A DNA stretch of 41,873 nt, taken from positions 1 through 41,873 of the forward strand of contig CAYLMM010000018.1 of the NCBI GenBank assembly GCA_964384825.1, read 5' to 3'. This stretch comes from CAYLMM01 sp964384825 (GTDB taxonomy: Bacteria; Krumholzibacteriota; Krumholzibacteriia; LZORAL124-64-63). Below, piece by piece: positions 16,816 through 24,963 of this stretch. The notes below the pieces were generated by a model. That model saw nothing but the letters and a program-made list of their open reading frames with translations, had not been told where the DNA came from and searched no databases. Both the position numbers and the translations under genes were made by a program. Within the stretch, counting starts at the first letter, position 1. Each line of letters starts with the position of its first letter.

Positions 16816-18197
16816 CGCTCGCCTTCCTGTGTGTCGTCCGGATCCGAATCGGGCAGGTAGGGCACGAAGCAGGTGAACTTGCGCTCCAGGTTCGCCGGGA
16901 CCGATTCGGGGAACTCGACCGTGCAGGCGATCTCCCCTTTCAGGTCCCCGGCCGTTCCCTCCACGATCGACCGCTCGATGCGCAGCTTGAGATCGTCGCC
17001 GGCCCCGGGCGCGAGCACGATCAGCACCCTGACCCTGTCGGCCGCCTCCTGGACCACGAAGTAGCGCCGGATGTCGACGCCCGACTCCATCAGGCCCACC
17101 ACGGCGTAGGGGAAGATGGCCGAATGGATCTTCCGGCCCGCGGGCGTCACCAGGTAGCGCTCGCGGTTGCGTCCGTGGACCTCCTTCAGCAGGGGCAGGC
17201 CCCGGCCGCAGGAACAGGCCCCGTCAGCCAGGGTCACCACGTCGCCCAGACGGTAGCGCAGCAGGGGCATGAAGGCGTTGTTCAGGTCGGTGACCAGGAT
17301 CTCGCCGGTGCGGCCGTCGCCCCCGGGTTCGGGTTCGACCTCGACCAGCACGTTCTCCGACATCAGATGGTGCCCGCCGGCCGGGCATTCGAAGCTGATG
17401 ATGTCCACCTCGCTGCAGCCGTATTCCGCCAAAACGGGGCAGCCGAAGAGACCCGCGAGACGGCGCTGTTCGGGGGCCAGGATCGACTCGGCCGTGCAGA
17501 CGACGGCCTTCAGCCCCCATCGGTCCGGCCGTAGGCCCCGGTCGACGGCGGCGTCGGCCAGATCCGAAAGCATGGTGCTGTAGCCGTAGGCGTAATCGGC
17601 CCGGGAGCGGCCGAGCGAACGCAGCAGCGCGTCCACGGCCGGTGGAACGAGGTCCGCGGGATGGATCATCCGCCGGTTGAGCAGGGCGGCGTACAGGGCG
17701 GCGGCCGACCCGCCGGATGGCGACGGCCGCCCCCAGCAGCGCAGCTCGCGGTCGCCGGGCCGGATCCCGTACCAGGCCAGCGCCCGCATGCGCGCGGCGT
17801 GGACGTGGGCCCCCGCCGTGCCGTCCGCCAGGACCCGCAGGGGCACGCCCGAGGTGCCGGCGGTCTTGCGCGCGTGGACGTCGCGGCGGCGGCCGGCGCC
17901 GGGGGCCAACTCGGCGGCCAGGTCGCGGACGTCGTTCTTTTCCATCGGGGGCAGCCGGCCGAAGTCGTCGAAATCGTCGATCCGGTCCAGGCCGGCCCGC
18001 TCCATCCGCCGGCGATGGAATCCGGTGCCGCGCGCCGCGGCCAGGATCCGCTGCAGCTTGCGCCACTGGAGCTCGCGCAGCTGTCCGGGTGTGAACCACT
18101 GGCTGCGTTCGAGATCGGCGCGCACCCCGAAGGGCCACTCCCCCCTGAGGGCGTAGGCGGCCGGCAGCACCATCCCGCGAGTCAGCAGTCGGCTCAT
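16812..18197 (-). CDS. PaaK/CapK-like adenylate-forming enzyme (copy 2)
   Basis: This 461-residue AMP-forming acyl-activating enzyme is homologous to the one at 4175-5539. The phosphate-binding motif is KTAGTSG (111-117). Further motifs are EYGCSEVDI (258-266), TDLNNAFMPLLRYRLGDV (303-320) and a CSCGRG segment like the CPCGR of the first copy. Sequence upstream of ATG 18197 in this frame is only the antisense of codons in the polymerase gene, so 18197 is the start; it overlaps the polymerase stop by four bases (ATGA). The second copy within one polysaccharide locus suggests two different acids are activated, or that one enzyme supplies substrate to each acyl-modifying branch. The acyl acceptor is unknown. 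Confidence 0.85.
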   Translation of the reverse strand: MSRLLTRGMVLPAAYALRGEWPFGVRADLERSQWFTPGQLRELQWRKLQRILAAARGTGFHRRRMERAGLDRIDDFDDFGRLPPMEKNDVRDLAAELAPGAGRRRDVHARKTAGTSGVPLRVLADGTAGAHVHAARMRALAWYGIRPGDRELRCWGRPSPSGGSAAALYAALLNRRMIHPADLVPPAVDALLRSLGRSRADYAYGYSTMLSDLADAAVDRGLRPDRWGLKAVVCTAESILAPEQRRLAGLFGCPVLAEYGCSEVDIISFECPAGGHHLMSENVLVEVEPEPGGDGRTGEILVTDLNNAFMPLLRYRLGDVVTLADGACSCGRGLPLLKEVHGRNRERYLVTPAGRKIHSAIFPYAVVGLMESGVDIRRYFVVQEAADRVRVLIVLAPGAGDDLKLRIERSIVEGTAGDLKGEIACTVEFPESVPANLERKFTCFVPYLPDSDPDDTQEGER

Positions 18198-19591
18198 ACA
18201 GCCTCGGCCTCCTCGGCGCAGAGGGCGGCGTAACGCTCGCCCGCCCGGCGCGTGCTGTGGGCGATGTCCAGCAGGCTGACCGCCAGGCCCGCCGCGAACC
18301 ACCAGTAGATCTCGTAGAGGTCCATGCCGAACATCCCGAGCGCCAGCCGCACCACGATGAAGCCGTAGGCCGCGGTGCAGACGGCCGCCAGGAATTCCAG
18401 GTTGCGGACGTGGTCGACCAGCGACCGGCGCAGCGGCGCCGGCAGATCCGGGCCGCGGGCCAGGGGGGCCAGCAGGGCGATCTGGCGGCGGAACCGGCCC
18501 CGCGCCCTGCGCAGCGTGCGGATGATGGCGTAGACCAGGAACAGGAAGATGACCAGCCCCTGCACGCCGAGATTGGTGCCCACCTCGAGATAGAGGTTGT
18601 GGGTGTCCTGGGCGCGGCCGAAGGTATCGCGCCGCACCTTCTGGAACGAGGCCACCCCCACCCCCGACGGATGGGCCGCGAAGATCTCCACCGCGTCCTT
18701 GAGGATCTGGATGCGGGCCTCCTTGGAATGCCCTTCGGCCTCCTGCCCGTTGATGCTCTTGAACCGCTCGACGTACTGCTCGGGCACCAGCGGCAGGGCC
18801 GCGATCCCCAGCGCCGCGGCCACCAGCAGCCAGCGCATCTTCTTGGCCGACTGGCTCCACCAGAACAGCAGGAACACGAAGAAGGCCACGTACGCGGTGC
18901 GCGATCCCGAGTAGAGGATGCAGATGGTCGCGGTGGCCAGCGGCCCCAGCAGCGCGATCTTCAGCCACCACCGCTTGACCACCGGGATCAGGAAGACGCT
19001 GAACGGGATCAGCCCCATCGCCACCCCGCCGAGGCTGTTGGGATGCCGGTAGATCGGCACCGCCCCGTGCAGCCGCATCACGCCCTGGTTCTCCCAGATC
19101 AGGCCGCCCGTCAGGGCGCCGCGGGAGGCCTCGAGCGTCACGTAGAAACAGGCCAGGATGAACGCGAAGAGGAAGCGGTTCATGTTCCGCGGCGAACGGA
19201 CCAGGGTGGCGACGAACAGGGTCAGCATGGCGAACTTGACGACCCGGTTCACGAAGACCGTGTTGGCCGCTTCGGGATCGGCGGCGAACGGAAGCTGGAC
19301 GAGCATGGCCAGGAACAGCAGGGCGATTCCCCAGGCCACGTCCCTGGCGCCGCGCGGCCGGTTCTCGCCGGTGGACAGGATGAACACGCAGGCGATCGAG
19401 AGCAGGGCGCCGAGCAGGAACTCGAAACGGATGGTCGCGAAGATCTCGCGCCGGGCGCCCCACTGCATGTACTTGGCCAGCACGAAGGCCAGGAACATCA
19501 GCGTCAGCGCCGTATGCGGTTCGTAGTAGAGCCCCCTGGCGAAGGCCCGGGGACTGAACTTCCGCTCCCCGGCGATGCTCATGTCCCTCAC
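18194..19591 (-). CDS. O-antigen polymerase/ligase family membrane protein (Wzy/WaaL type)
   Basis: The 465-residue protein has about 11-12 membrane segments. A large extracytoplasmic loop ends in AQDTHNLYLEVGTNLGVQGL, the Wzy_C-type signature. Earlier, YSGSRTAYVAFFVFLLFW matches the conserved core of the O-antigen ligase family. These proteins either polymerise lipid-linked repeat units or ligate finished glycan to an acceptor at the periplasmic face; sequence alone does not decide. The start may be GTG 19591 or ATG 19582, nine bases inside. It begins 16 bases after the HHS-motif protein and overlaps the PaaK-like start by four bases, so the three are one transcript. Confidence 0.9.
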   Translation of the reverse strand: MRDMSIAGERKFSPRAFARGLYYEPHTALTLMFLAFVLAKYMQWGARREIFATIRFEFLLGALLSIACVFILSTGENRPRGARDVAWGIALLFLAMLVQLPFAADPEAANTVFVNRVVKFAMLTLFVATLVRSPRNMNRFLFAFILACFYVTLEASRGALTGGLIWENQGVMRLHGAVPIYRHPNSLGGVAMGLIPFSVFLIPVVKRWWLKIALLGPLATATICILYSGSRTAYVAFFVFLLFWWSQSAKKMRWLLVAAALGIAALPLVPEQYVERFKSINGQEAEGHSKEARIQILKDAVEIFAAHPSGVGVASFQKVRRDTFGRAQDTHNLYLEVGTNLGVQGLVIFLFLVYAIIRTLRRARGRFRRQIALLAPLARGPDLPAPLRRSLVDHVRNLEFLAAVCTAAYGFIVVRLALGMFGMDLYEIYWWFAAGLAVSLLDIAHSTRRAGERYAALCAEEAEAV

Positions 19592-19607
19592 GGCTTCACC
19601 CCCATCC

Positions 19608-20537
19608 CTAGCGACCGCCGTCGCCGCGCATGTCCGCGACGGCCGCCTCGAGCGTCGGCAGGAAGGCCCGGGCCGCCTGCTCGTTGCCCTCGCGGCTCGG
19701 ATGGCTGTCGCGGCCGCCGCGGGTCGGATAGGCCGACCAGTTCCCCGCGCCGCCGCCGGTCAGGACATCGTAGTAGTCGAAAACCGCCGCGTTGGCGCCC
19801 TCGTATTCCGCCAGCCAGCCCGCTTCGGGGTCGGCGAGCCAGTCGTTGAACTCCCGGGCCCAATCGGCCGAACGGGGAGCCGGCTTGAGCATCCCCTTGA
19901 TCTTCTGCTTCAGCCCGCGCGGCTTCGGCTCGGCCCGCGGCGGTGCGGTGAAGGCCACGAACAGCACGTTGGGATTTTCGGCGAAGGTCTTCAGCAGCGA
20001 CCGGTAGGCGGCCTTGGCGTTGGCCACGGTCAGCTCGCCGGAATCGGGGTCGCCGGGTTCCGCGCCGGGACCGGTGAAATCGTTGTTCGGATAGCAGGAC
20101 TTGAAGACCACCACGTGGTTGCGGCGGTCGTCGGGGTAGAGATCGTCCTGCCGGTCGGTGCGCAGCAGCTCGTCCATGTGGCCGGTGAACTTCCGCCGCC
20201 AGTGCCGGATGTCGGTGTCGGCGCCCAGGCGGGACTCGTAGGAGAGCTCGTGGACCTCGTAGCCCGCTGACGCGAGCATTCCCCGCAGGCCGCCCCCGTT
20301 GGGATGGCTGTCGTAGATGCAGCGTTCGCCCGTTCCCCTCTCGCCCCCCTGCGCCGCGCCGGGTTCGGCCAGCAGCTGGCCGCCGCACGAATGATGGATG
20401 AACAGCAGGCGCACGGTCTCGCCAGCCGCGGGAAACGGTGTCCTCGGATTCTCCGCCATGCCGCACCCTCCGCCGAAAGCCGCCGCGGCGGCGGCCATCA
20501 TTCCCAGCGCCAGAATCGCTCCGGTGATCGTCTTCAA
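19608..20537 (-). CDS. Exported HHS-motif SGNH-like hydrolase (paralogue without FlgD tail)
   Basis: The 309-residue product starts best at TTG 20537, preceded by GGGAGGGACGACC; an alternative start at 20582 adds 15 residues. An N-terminal export signal (about 3-22) runs into GGGCG, a poor lipobox, so lipidation is uncertain. Motifs shared with the protein at 11152-12549 are LLFIHHSCG (HHS 48-50), VFKSCYPNND (144-153), FTAPPR (196-201), WAREFNDWLADPE (226-238), AVFDYYDVLT (251-260) and DSHP (277-280). The order matches SGNH-esterase blocks I, III and V with an unusual first block. As the first gene of an operon with the polymerase and PaaK-like genes, it probably edits or transfers acyl groups on the polymer outside the cytoplasm (inference). 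Confidence 0.7.
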   Translation of the reverse strand: MKTITGAILALGMMAAAAAAFGGGCGMAENPRTPFPAAGETVRLLFIHHSCGGQLLAEPGAAQGGERGTGERCIYDSHPNGGGLRGMLASAGYEVHELSYESRLGADTDIRHWRRKFTGHMDELLRTDRQDDLYPDDRRNHVVVFKSCYPNNDFTGPGAEPGDPDSGELTVANAKAAYRSLLKTFAENPNVLFVAFTAPPRAEPKPRGLKQKIKGMLKPAPRSADWAREFNDWLADPEAGWLAEYEGANAAVFDYYDVLTGGGAGNWSAYPTRGGRDSHPSREGNEQAARAFLPTLEAAVADMRGDGGR

Positions 20538-20663
20538 GGTCGTCCCTCCCGACCGGATGGCCCGTGATTCGTTTGAGGACAAGATGATAAACCCGGAAGG
20601 CGGCCGTTGGCCACCACGGTTCCCGGCCCGGCCCGCCCCCTCCCCCCGGGATGAGAATCGGGA

Positions 20664-20692
20664 TTTTCATTATCGCCGGGATCGCATATCCT
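20664..20692 (+). promoter_or_regulatory. Likely promoter of the first tandem lipoprotein gene
   Basis: TTTTCA (20664-20669) and TATCCT (20687-20692) are spaced by 17 bases. They sit in the 205-base divergent gap between the HHS-motif gene and the lipoprotein gene, about 50 bases upstream of ATG 20743. The ribosome-binding site AGGAGG follows directly before the ATG. No equally good promoter is visible on the minus strand for the HHS-motif operon. Confidence 0.45.
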
Positions 20693-20742
20693 GAGCGCAT
20701 CGGTTCGCAGTCTCCGCCCGTTCGCTCGAACAGGAGGTCATC

Positions 20743-22512
20743 ATGCCCCGAACATGGAAGTCCCTCACCCTGCTCTTCGCCATCCTGCTCGCCGCCGGCC
20801 TGATCGCCGGCTGCAGCGACGACGACCCCTCCGGCCCGGTCGACGACGCCGCCCCGTTGATCACCGACATCGATCCATCCATGGACGAGGTCTCCGTATC
20901 GATGGATGAGCCCGTTCGGATCCGGTTCAACGAGATCATGGACACCGTCGCGACCGAAGCCGCCGTCACCCTGTCTCACGGCACGGTCACGTCCGCGGAC
21001 TGGGACGACGACGACAAGATGCTGATCCTGACCCATACTCCATGGTCCCAGGGCGAACACGTCACGGTGACCGTCGGCACCGAGGCCGCCGACCTGGCGG
21101 GCAACGTCCTGGAAGCCGACTACGTCTGCTCGTTCTGGGTCCGGCAGGAGACCTTCGAAGTGCTGGCGATCGATCCCCCCTCCGGCTCGACCGGAGTGAT
21201 GCGCAATCCGGTCGTCAAGATCCTGTTTTCCAGCAGTTGGCTGAACTACACCTCGCTGGAGAACGCCACGACGATCTCGGACTCCCCGATTCCGATGAAG
21301 GCGACCTACCCGGTCGAGTTCAGCGGCGCCGAAGGCGATTGGGTGCAGATGAGCTTCGACCAGACCCTGCCGCCGTCCACCACGTTCTACGGCCTGATCA
21401 ACACCAGCGCCCAGGACGGGATGGGAACCCATCTCGAGAGTCCCTTCATGTTCCAGTTCACCACCGGCACCGATGCCGACACCACGCCGCCCGAGCTGCT
21501 GGACGTCTGGCCCGAGAGCGGATCGGTCATCGACCGCTACACGCCCTACATCCAGTTCACCTTCAGCGAACCGGTGGACCTGGACAGCTTCGAGTTCAAG
21601 GGTTGCAGCGCGGTGTTCTACATCATGATCATGGAGATGGGCGAGCCGCAGATGCTCGAGGGCGGCGCGGTGATGCGGCTGCCCCTGCCGAACCCCCTGC
21701 CGCCCGGCCATCGCCTGGAAGTGCTGTTCGATGAATTCGCCGACATCTTCGGCAACACCCAGACGGACGATCTGGACTACGGCGTGACCGTCGAGGGCAC
21801 GCCCGACTACTATCCGGCGACCGACGGACTGAAGTACGGAATGTATGTCCGAGAAATGGAAGGCACGATCGGCAATCAGACTCCGACCTGGACCCACGAT
21901 TACGACGAGTACTACCGCATAGACACCCAGACCGGCGACGAATTCCTGCTGAAGCTCTTCCCGAGCTACGAATACCTCGATTCCCACGAATGGGATATCT
22001 ACAGCAAGACCGGTTCGGCGATCCTCATCCACGGGTTCCATGAGGGTTATCCCATGCCGCCCGTCAAGGTCGACATGGAGGAACAGGACATCCTGTTCGA
22101 CGACCCGCTGACCTGGCTCAAGCTGCCGCCCAGGGTCACGTCCTGGACGGAGTCGACCACCTTCATCGAGCCGGACTCCGAGATGACGGCCGACCTCGAC
22201 GTCGAGGGACGGATCATCGAGAAGATCGACGAACTGCACCTCGATGTCTCCAAGGCCGGCCTGCCCGCCATCTTCTCTTCCTCGGACAAGGCGGACATGG
22301 GGATCTACTGGACCGATTGCTGGAAGGCGGTCATCGAGCACACGATCTCCGCCGACGGCACGACCTTCATCGCCGGCTCCGATACCGTGTGGTACGCGCC
22401 CAACATCGGGCCGGTGCGCCAGCATTCGTACGAAGAGGAATACGAGGGCGACGGCGGCGAATGGGAAGATATCTACAAAACCTGGTTCCCTGTCGGGGAG
22501 GAAATCCGCTAG
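20743..22512 (+). CDS. Lipoprotein with SbsA-type Ig-like domains (tandem copy 1)
   Basis: The 589-residue lipoprotein has a type II signal peptide ending in the lipobox IAGC, with acylated Cys24 followed by Ser25; no Asp follows, which favours outer-membrane sorting. Three Ig-like domains of the SbsA/Big_5 type follow. Their repeated opening patterns are ITDIDPSMDEVSVSMDEPVR (near 40), IDPPSGSTGVMRNPVVKILF (near 140) and LDVWPESGSVIDRYTPYIQF (near 252). The last ~240 residues form a separate domain ending GPVRQHSYEEEYEGDGGEW, which I do not recognise. No catalytic motif is visible. The next gene encodes a close full-length paralogue. A surface binding or structural role is plausible but unproven. 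Confidence 0.9.
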   Translation: MPRTWKSLTLLFAILLAAGLIAGCSDDDPSGPVDDAAPLITDIDPSMDEVSVSMDEPVRIRFNEIMDTVATEAAVTLSHGTVTSADWDDDDKMLILTHTPWSQGEHVTVTVGTEAADLAGNVLEADYVCSFWVRQETFEVLAIDPPSGSTGVMRNPVVKILFSSSWLNYTSLENATTISDSPIPMKATYPVEFSGAEGDWVQMSFDQTLPPSTTFYGLINTSAQDGMGTHLESPFMFQFTTGTDADTTPPELLDVWPESGSVIDRYTPYIQFTFSEPVDLDSFEFKGCSAVFYIMIMEMGEPQMLEGGAVMRLPLPNPLPPGHRLEVLFDEFADIFGNTQTDDLDYGVTVEGTPDYYPATDGLKYGMYVREMEGTIGNQTPTWTHDYDEYYRIDTQTGDEFLLKLFPSYEYLDSHEWDIYSKTGSAILIHGFHEGYPMPPVKVDMEEQDILFDDPLTWLKLPPRVTSWTESTTFIEPDSEMTADLDVEGRIIEKIDELHLDVSKAGLPAIFSSSDKADMGIYWTDCWKAVIEHTISADGTTFIAGSDTVWYAPNIGPVRQHSYEEEYEGDGGEWEDIYKTWFPVGEEIR

Positions 22513-22533
22513 ACCCGGTTTCGACCGGCAACG

Positions 22534-22565
22534 GGGCGGGCGTCAAAGGGCGCCCGCCCTATTTC
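22534..22565 (+). terminator. Intrinsic terminator after tandem lipoprotein 1
   Basis: GGGCGGGCG (22534-22542) and CGCCCGCCC (22551-22559) form a nine-pair stem with an eight-base loop, followed by TATTTC. It ends the first lipoprotein transcript 22 bases after the stop. An A/T-rich stretch (22560-22640) follows and may hold a promoter for the second copy, for instance CATAAT near 22621, but no confident -35 box was found. Confidence 0.7.
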
Positions 22566-22675
22566 ATTGTATTCAAATGGGATATGATGATGATTTCCAT
22601 TTCGGAATTCCGGATGATGGCATAATATCGCACCAGCCCGTCATGAATTCATCAGCAGTAAGCCAGGAGGAGATC

Positions 22676-24442
22676 ATGTCCCGGACATGGAAGTCGCTCG
22701 CGTTTCTTTTCGCCCTGCTGCTCGCCGCCGGCATCGTGGCCGGCTGCAGCGACGATGACGACCCCGGCGCCCCGGCCGATACGGCCGCGCCGATGATCAC
22801 CGACCTTTCGCCGCATCCCGACGAGACCGAAGTCGCCCTGGGCGAGCCGATCCGGATCATGTTCGACGGCGAGATGGACGCCGAATCGGTCGAGCGGAAC
22901 ATCTCGGTCACGCAGACCACGATCACCGCGATGTCCTGGTCCTCCGGAACCGACACCCTGACCATCGAGCACGGAAGCTGGGCGCGGGGACTCAGGATCG
23001 ACGTGCTGATCGACGGGCAGATCGCCGACGCGGCCGGCAACGTCATGGACAACGACATCCCCTACCGCTTCTACACGACCACCCCCGGGGTGGACCTGCT
23101 GGACGTCGTGCTGCCCGAACCGGTCGGCGGCGGAATCGTGCTCAATCCCGCGATCACGATGATCTTCAACGCCGAGATGAACACCTACTCGCTGCAGACC
23201 AACACCCAGGTGACCGACACGACGGCCAAGACCGTCTACCCGGCGACCTTCGAGAGCGGCATGGGCAGCCAGATGATCATGCGCTTCGACGACGTGCTGC
23301 CCGCGGAGACGACCTTCGAAGTGAACATCTCCCAGGACGCGACCAGCGACGACGGCCGGCAGCTGGCGTCCGCGAAACGGTTCCAGTTCACGACCGGGAC
23401 CGTCGAGGACATCGATCCGCCGCACCTGGTCTCGATCTGGCCCGAGAGCGGTTCGACCATCGCCGCGAGCACGCCCTACATGAAGTTCGTCTTCGACGAG
23501 GCGGTCGATCTGGAATCGTTCTGGTTCAGTTCCGCGAACGTGGCGATGGTCATGCAGGTCAACAGCGGCATGCCTTATCTGTCGCCCGACGGGACCGAGC
23601 TGTTCATCGCCTTCGGCGGCGGCGGTCTGGCGCCGGGCTCCGCCATGGAGATGGTCATCGACGAGTACGCCGACATCTTCGGCAACATCCAGTACCAGGA
23701 CATCGTGTTCGAGGCGACCGTCGAGGGCGAACCCGACCACTACCCCGCCGAAGACGGCCAGATCCTGAGCTATTACGAGACGTGGACCAAGGGTACGACC
23801 GGTTCGCAGTTCGTGGAGTCCTACGGCGACAACCGGAACTACATCAAGTACTCCGCCCAGGGCGGCGGCATCTACAATCTCGAGGAGTACCACGAGCTGC
23901 CCATGACCACGAGCCGCAGCTGGGACATCGTCCAGAAGACCGCTTCGGATGTCAGGCTGCTGGGATTCCACGACTACGATGAAGTCGTCGGGAAGGCGGA
24001 TCCGGAATACGTCGAATACGACGTGATCTTCGACGATCCCCTGACCTGGCTGAAGCTGCCGATGCGGACCTGTTCCTGGACCGACGCGACGACCACCACC
24101 GACAACGACCAGAACACTTTCACGATCGATATCGAGGGCGAGATCCTGGGGGAGACGGACCGGATGCCGCTCGTGCCGATCATGATGAAGGACTCGGAAT
24201 ACCGGTCCCCCCTGCTCCGGTCCGGGACCCGTACCGGCGGACCCGAATTCTACTGGAAGGACCTCTGGGCGACGGTGATCAACCACACCATTTCCCAGGA
24301 CGGAGAAACCTTCGTCACCGGCGTCGACTCGATCTGGTATTCGCCGGCGTTCGGGCCGGTGATCATCCGGTCCTACGAAGAGGACGGCGGCCGATGGTCC
24401 CGTTCGGAAGCCATCTGCTTTCCCTTCGCGGGCGAGAATTAG
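22676..24442 (+). CDS. Lipoprotein with SbsA-type Ig-like domains (tandem copy 2)
   Basis: The 588-residue protein is a paralogue of the preceding gene over its whole length. It has the same signal peptide (MSRTWKSL against MPRTWKSL), lipobox VAGC with Cys24-Ser25, and an Asp-rich linker. Three SbsA/Big_5-type Ig domains follow, the third again opening with WPESGS and TPYMKF. The C-terminal domain shares DDPLTWLKLP and the near-terminal SIWYSPAFGPV region. Divergence is moderate, so the duplication is not recent. The ribosome-binding region (AGGAGGAGATC) is also similar to that of copy 1. Cell-surface location is inferred from the signal; function is not known. Confidence 0.9.
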   Translation: MSRTWKSLAFLFALLLAAGIVAGCSDDDDPGAPADTAAPMITDLSPHPDETEVALGEPIRIMFDGEMDAESVERNISVTQTTITAMSWSSGTDTLTIEHGSWARGLRIDVLIDGQIADAAGNVMDNDIPYRFYTTTPGVDLLDVVLPEPVGGGIVLNPAITMIFNAEMNTYSLQTNTQVTDTTAKTVYPATFESGMGSQMIMRFDDVLPAETTFEVNISQDATSDDGRQLASAKRFQFTTGTVEDIDPPHLVSIWPESGSTIAASTPYMKFVFDEAVDLESFWFSSANVAMVMQVNSGMPYLSPDGTELFIAFGGGGLAPGSAMEMVIDEYADIFGNIQYQDIVFEATVEGEPDHYPAEDGQILSYYETWTKGTTGSQFVESYGDNRNYIKYSAQGGGIYNLEEYHELPMTTSRSWDIVQKTASDVRLLGFHDYDEVVGKADPEYVEYDVIFDDPLTWLKLPMRTCSWTDATTTTDNDQNTFTIDIEGEILGETDRMPLVPIMMKDSEYRSPLLRSGTRTGGPEFYWKDLWATVINHTISQDGETFVTGVDSIWYSPAFGPVIIRSYEEDGGRWSRSEAICFPFAGEN

Positions 24443-24471
24443 AGCCGGCCGAAGGGACGGACCGAAGAACG

Positions 24472-24500
24472 AAGGGGGCGCCGCGGGGCGCCCCCTTTCC
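24472..24500. terminator. Bidirectional intrinsic terminator
   Basis: AAGGGGGCGCC (24472-24482) and GGCGCCCCCTT (24487-24497) form an eleven-pair stem with a four-base loop. TTTCCTT follows on the plus side. It lies between the convergent ends of the second lipoprotein gene and the small membrane protein gene, so it can serve both, more strongly the plus strand. Confidence 0.75.
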
Positions 24501-24522
24501 TTGCCTCGAAGCGGGAGGCGTC

Positions 24523-24963
24523 TCAGGCGCCGCGCAGCCGGTGCGAGCCGAAATAGCGCATCGCGCCGGCCCAGAGGCAGAATCCCATGCAGACGTAGGG
24601 GGCGATCAGGAAGACCGGGGGCACGAAACGGCGCAGGCTGACGCCCATGGCGATCATCACGATCACCATCAGCCAGCTGCGCCAGGGGAAAACGCCGAAA
24701 ACGCAGGACTTCTCGGGCCTTCCGGCGAGGCGTTCGAGATTGCGTTCGGCCAGGGGCAGGAAGGCCCGGTGAGCCAGCCACCACGCGGCCGCCGCGCCGA
24801 CCAGGACCAGCGACAGGGCGCGCGAGGCGGGCAGCAGGCTCAGCCACAGCGCGGCCCGCACCAGCAGCATCGCGCCCACCGCGGTCCAGGTTGCGCCGGC
24901 TACCCAGCGCAGCCAGGCGCGAGGCACCGACGGAGCCAGCGTCGTCAGCAGCCGGTTCATCAT
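24523..24963 (-). CDS. Small integral membrane protein of unknown function
   Basis: The 146-residue protein has four predicted membrane segments (about 20-40, 48-66, 94-111 and 115-135). The loop before the third contains GRPEKSCVFGVFPWRSW, and LRRFVPPVFLIAPYVCMG follows. I recall comparable short four-helix proteins with an EKxCxF segment in other bacteria but can assign no function. Its ATG overlaps the tyrS stop by four bases, so it is translated as the last gene of the aroA-aroC-tyrS operon. Co-transcription does not by itself imply a role in aromatic amino acid use. Confidence 0.75.
   Translation of the reverse strand: MMNRLLTTLAPSVPRAWLRWVAGATWTAVGAMLLVRAALWLSLLPASRALSLVLVGAAAAWWLAHRAFLPLAERNLERLAGRPEKSCVFGVFPWRSWLMVIVMIAMGVSLRRFVPPVFLIAPYVCMGFCLWAGAMRYFGSHRLRGA

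Noticed and set aside
3247..20582. Exosortase/PEP-CTERM system
   Set aside because: The VanZ-like, CapK-like and Wzy-like genes recall such loci, but no exosortase membrane protein and no protein with a PEP-CTERM tail is present in the window.
22560..22640. Promoter for the second tandem lipoprotein gene
   Set aside because: The stretch is A/T rich and contains TATGAT and CATAAT, but no -35 box at acceptable spacing was found, so I only mention it with the terminator.
19588..24847. Long minus-strand open frames opposite the two tandem lipoproteins
   Set aside because: They mirror the plus-strand codon pattern (rich in Asp, Val, His, Gly) and have no signal or domain. The lipoprotein frames have clear signal peptides, ribosome-binding sites and terminators.
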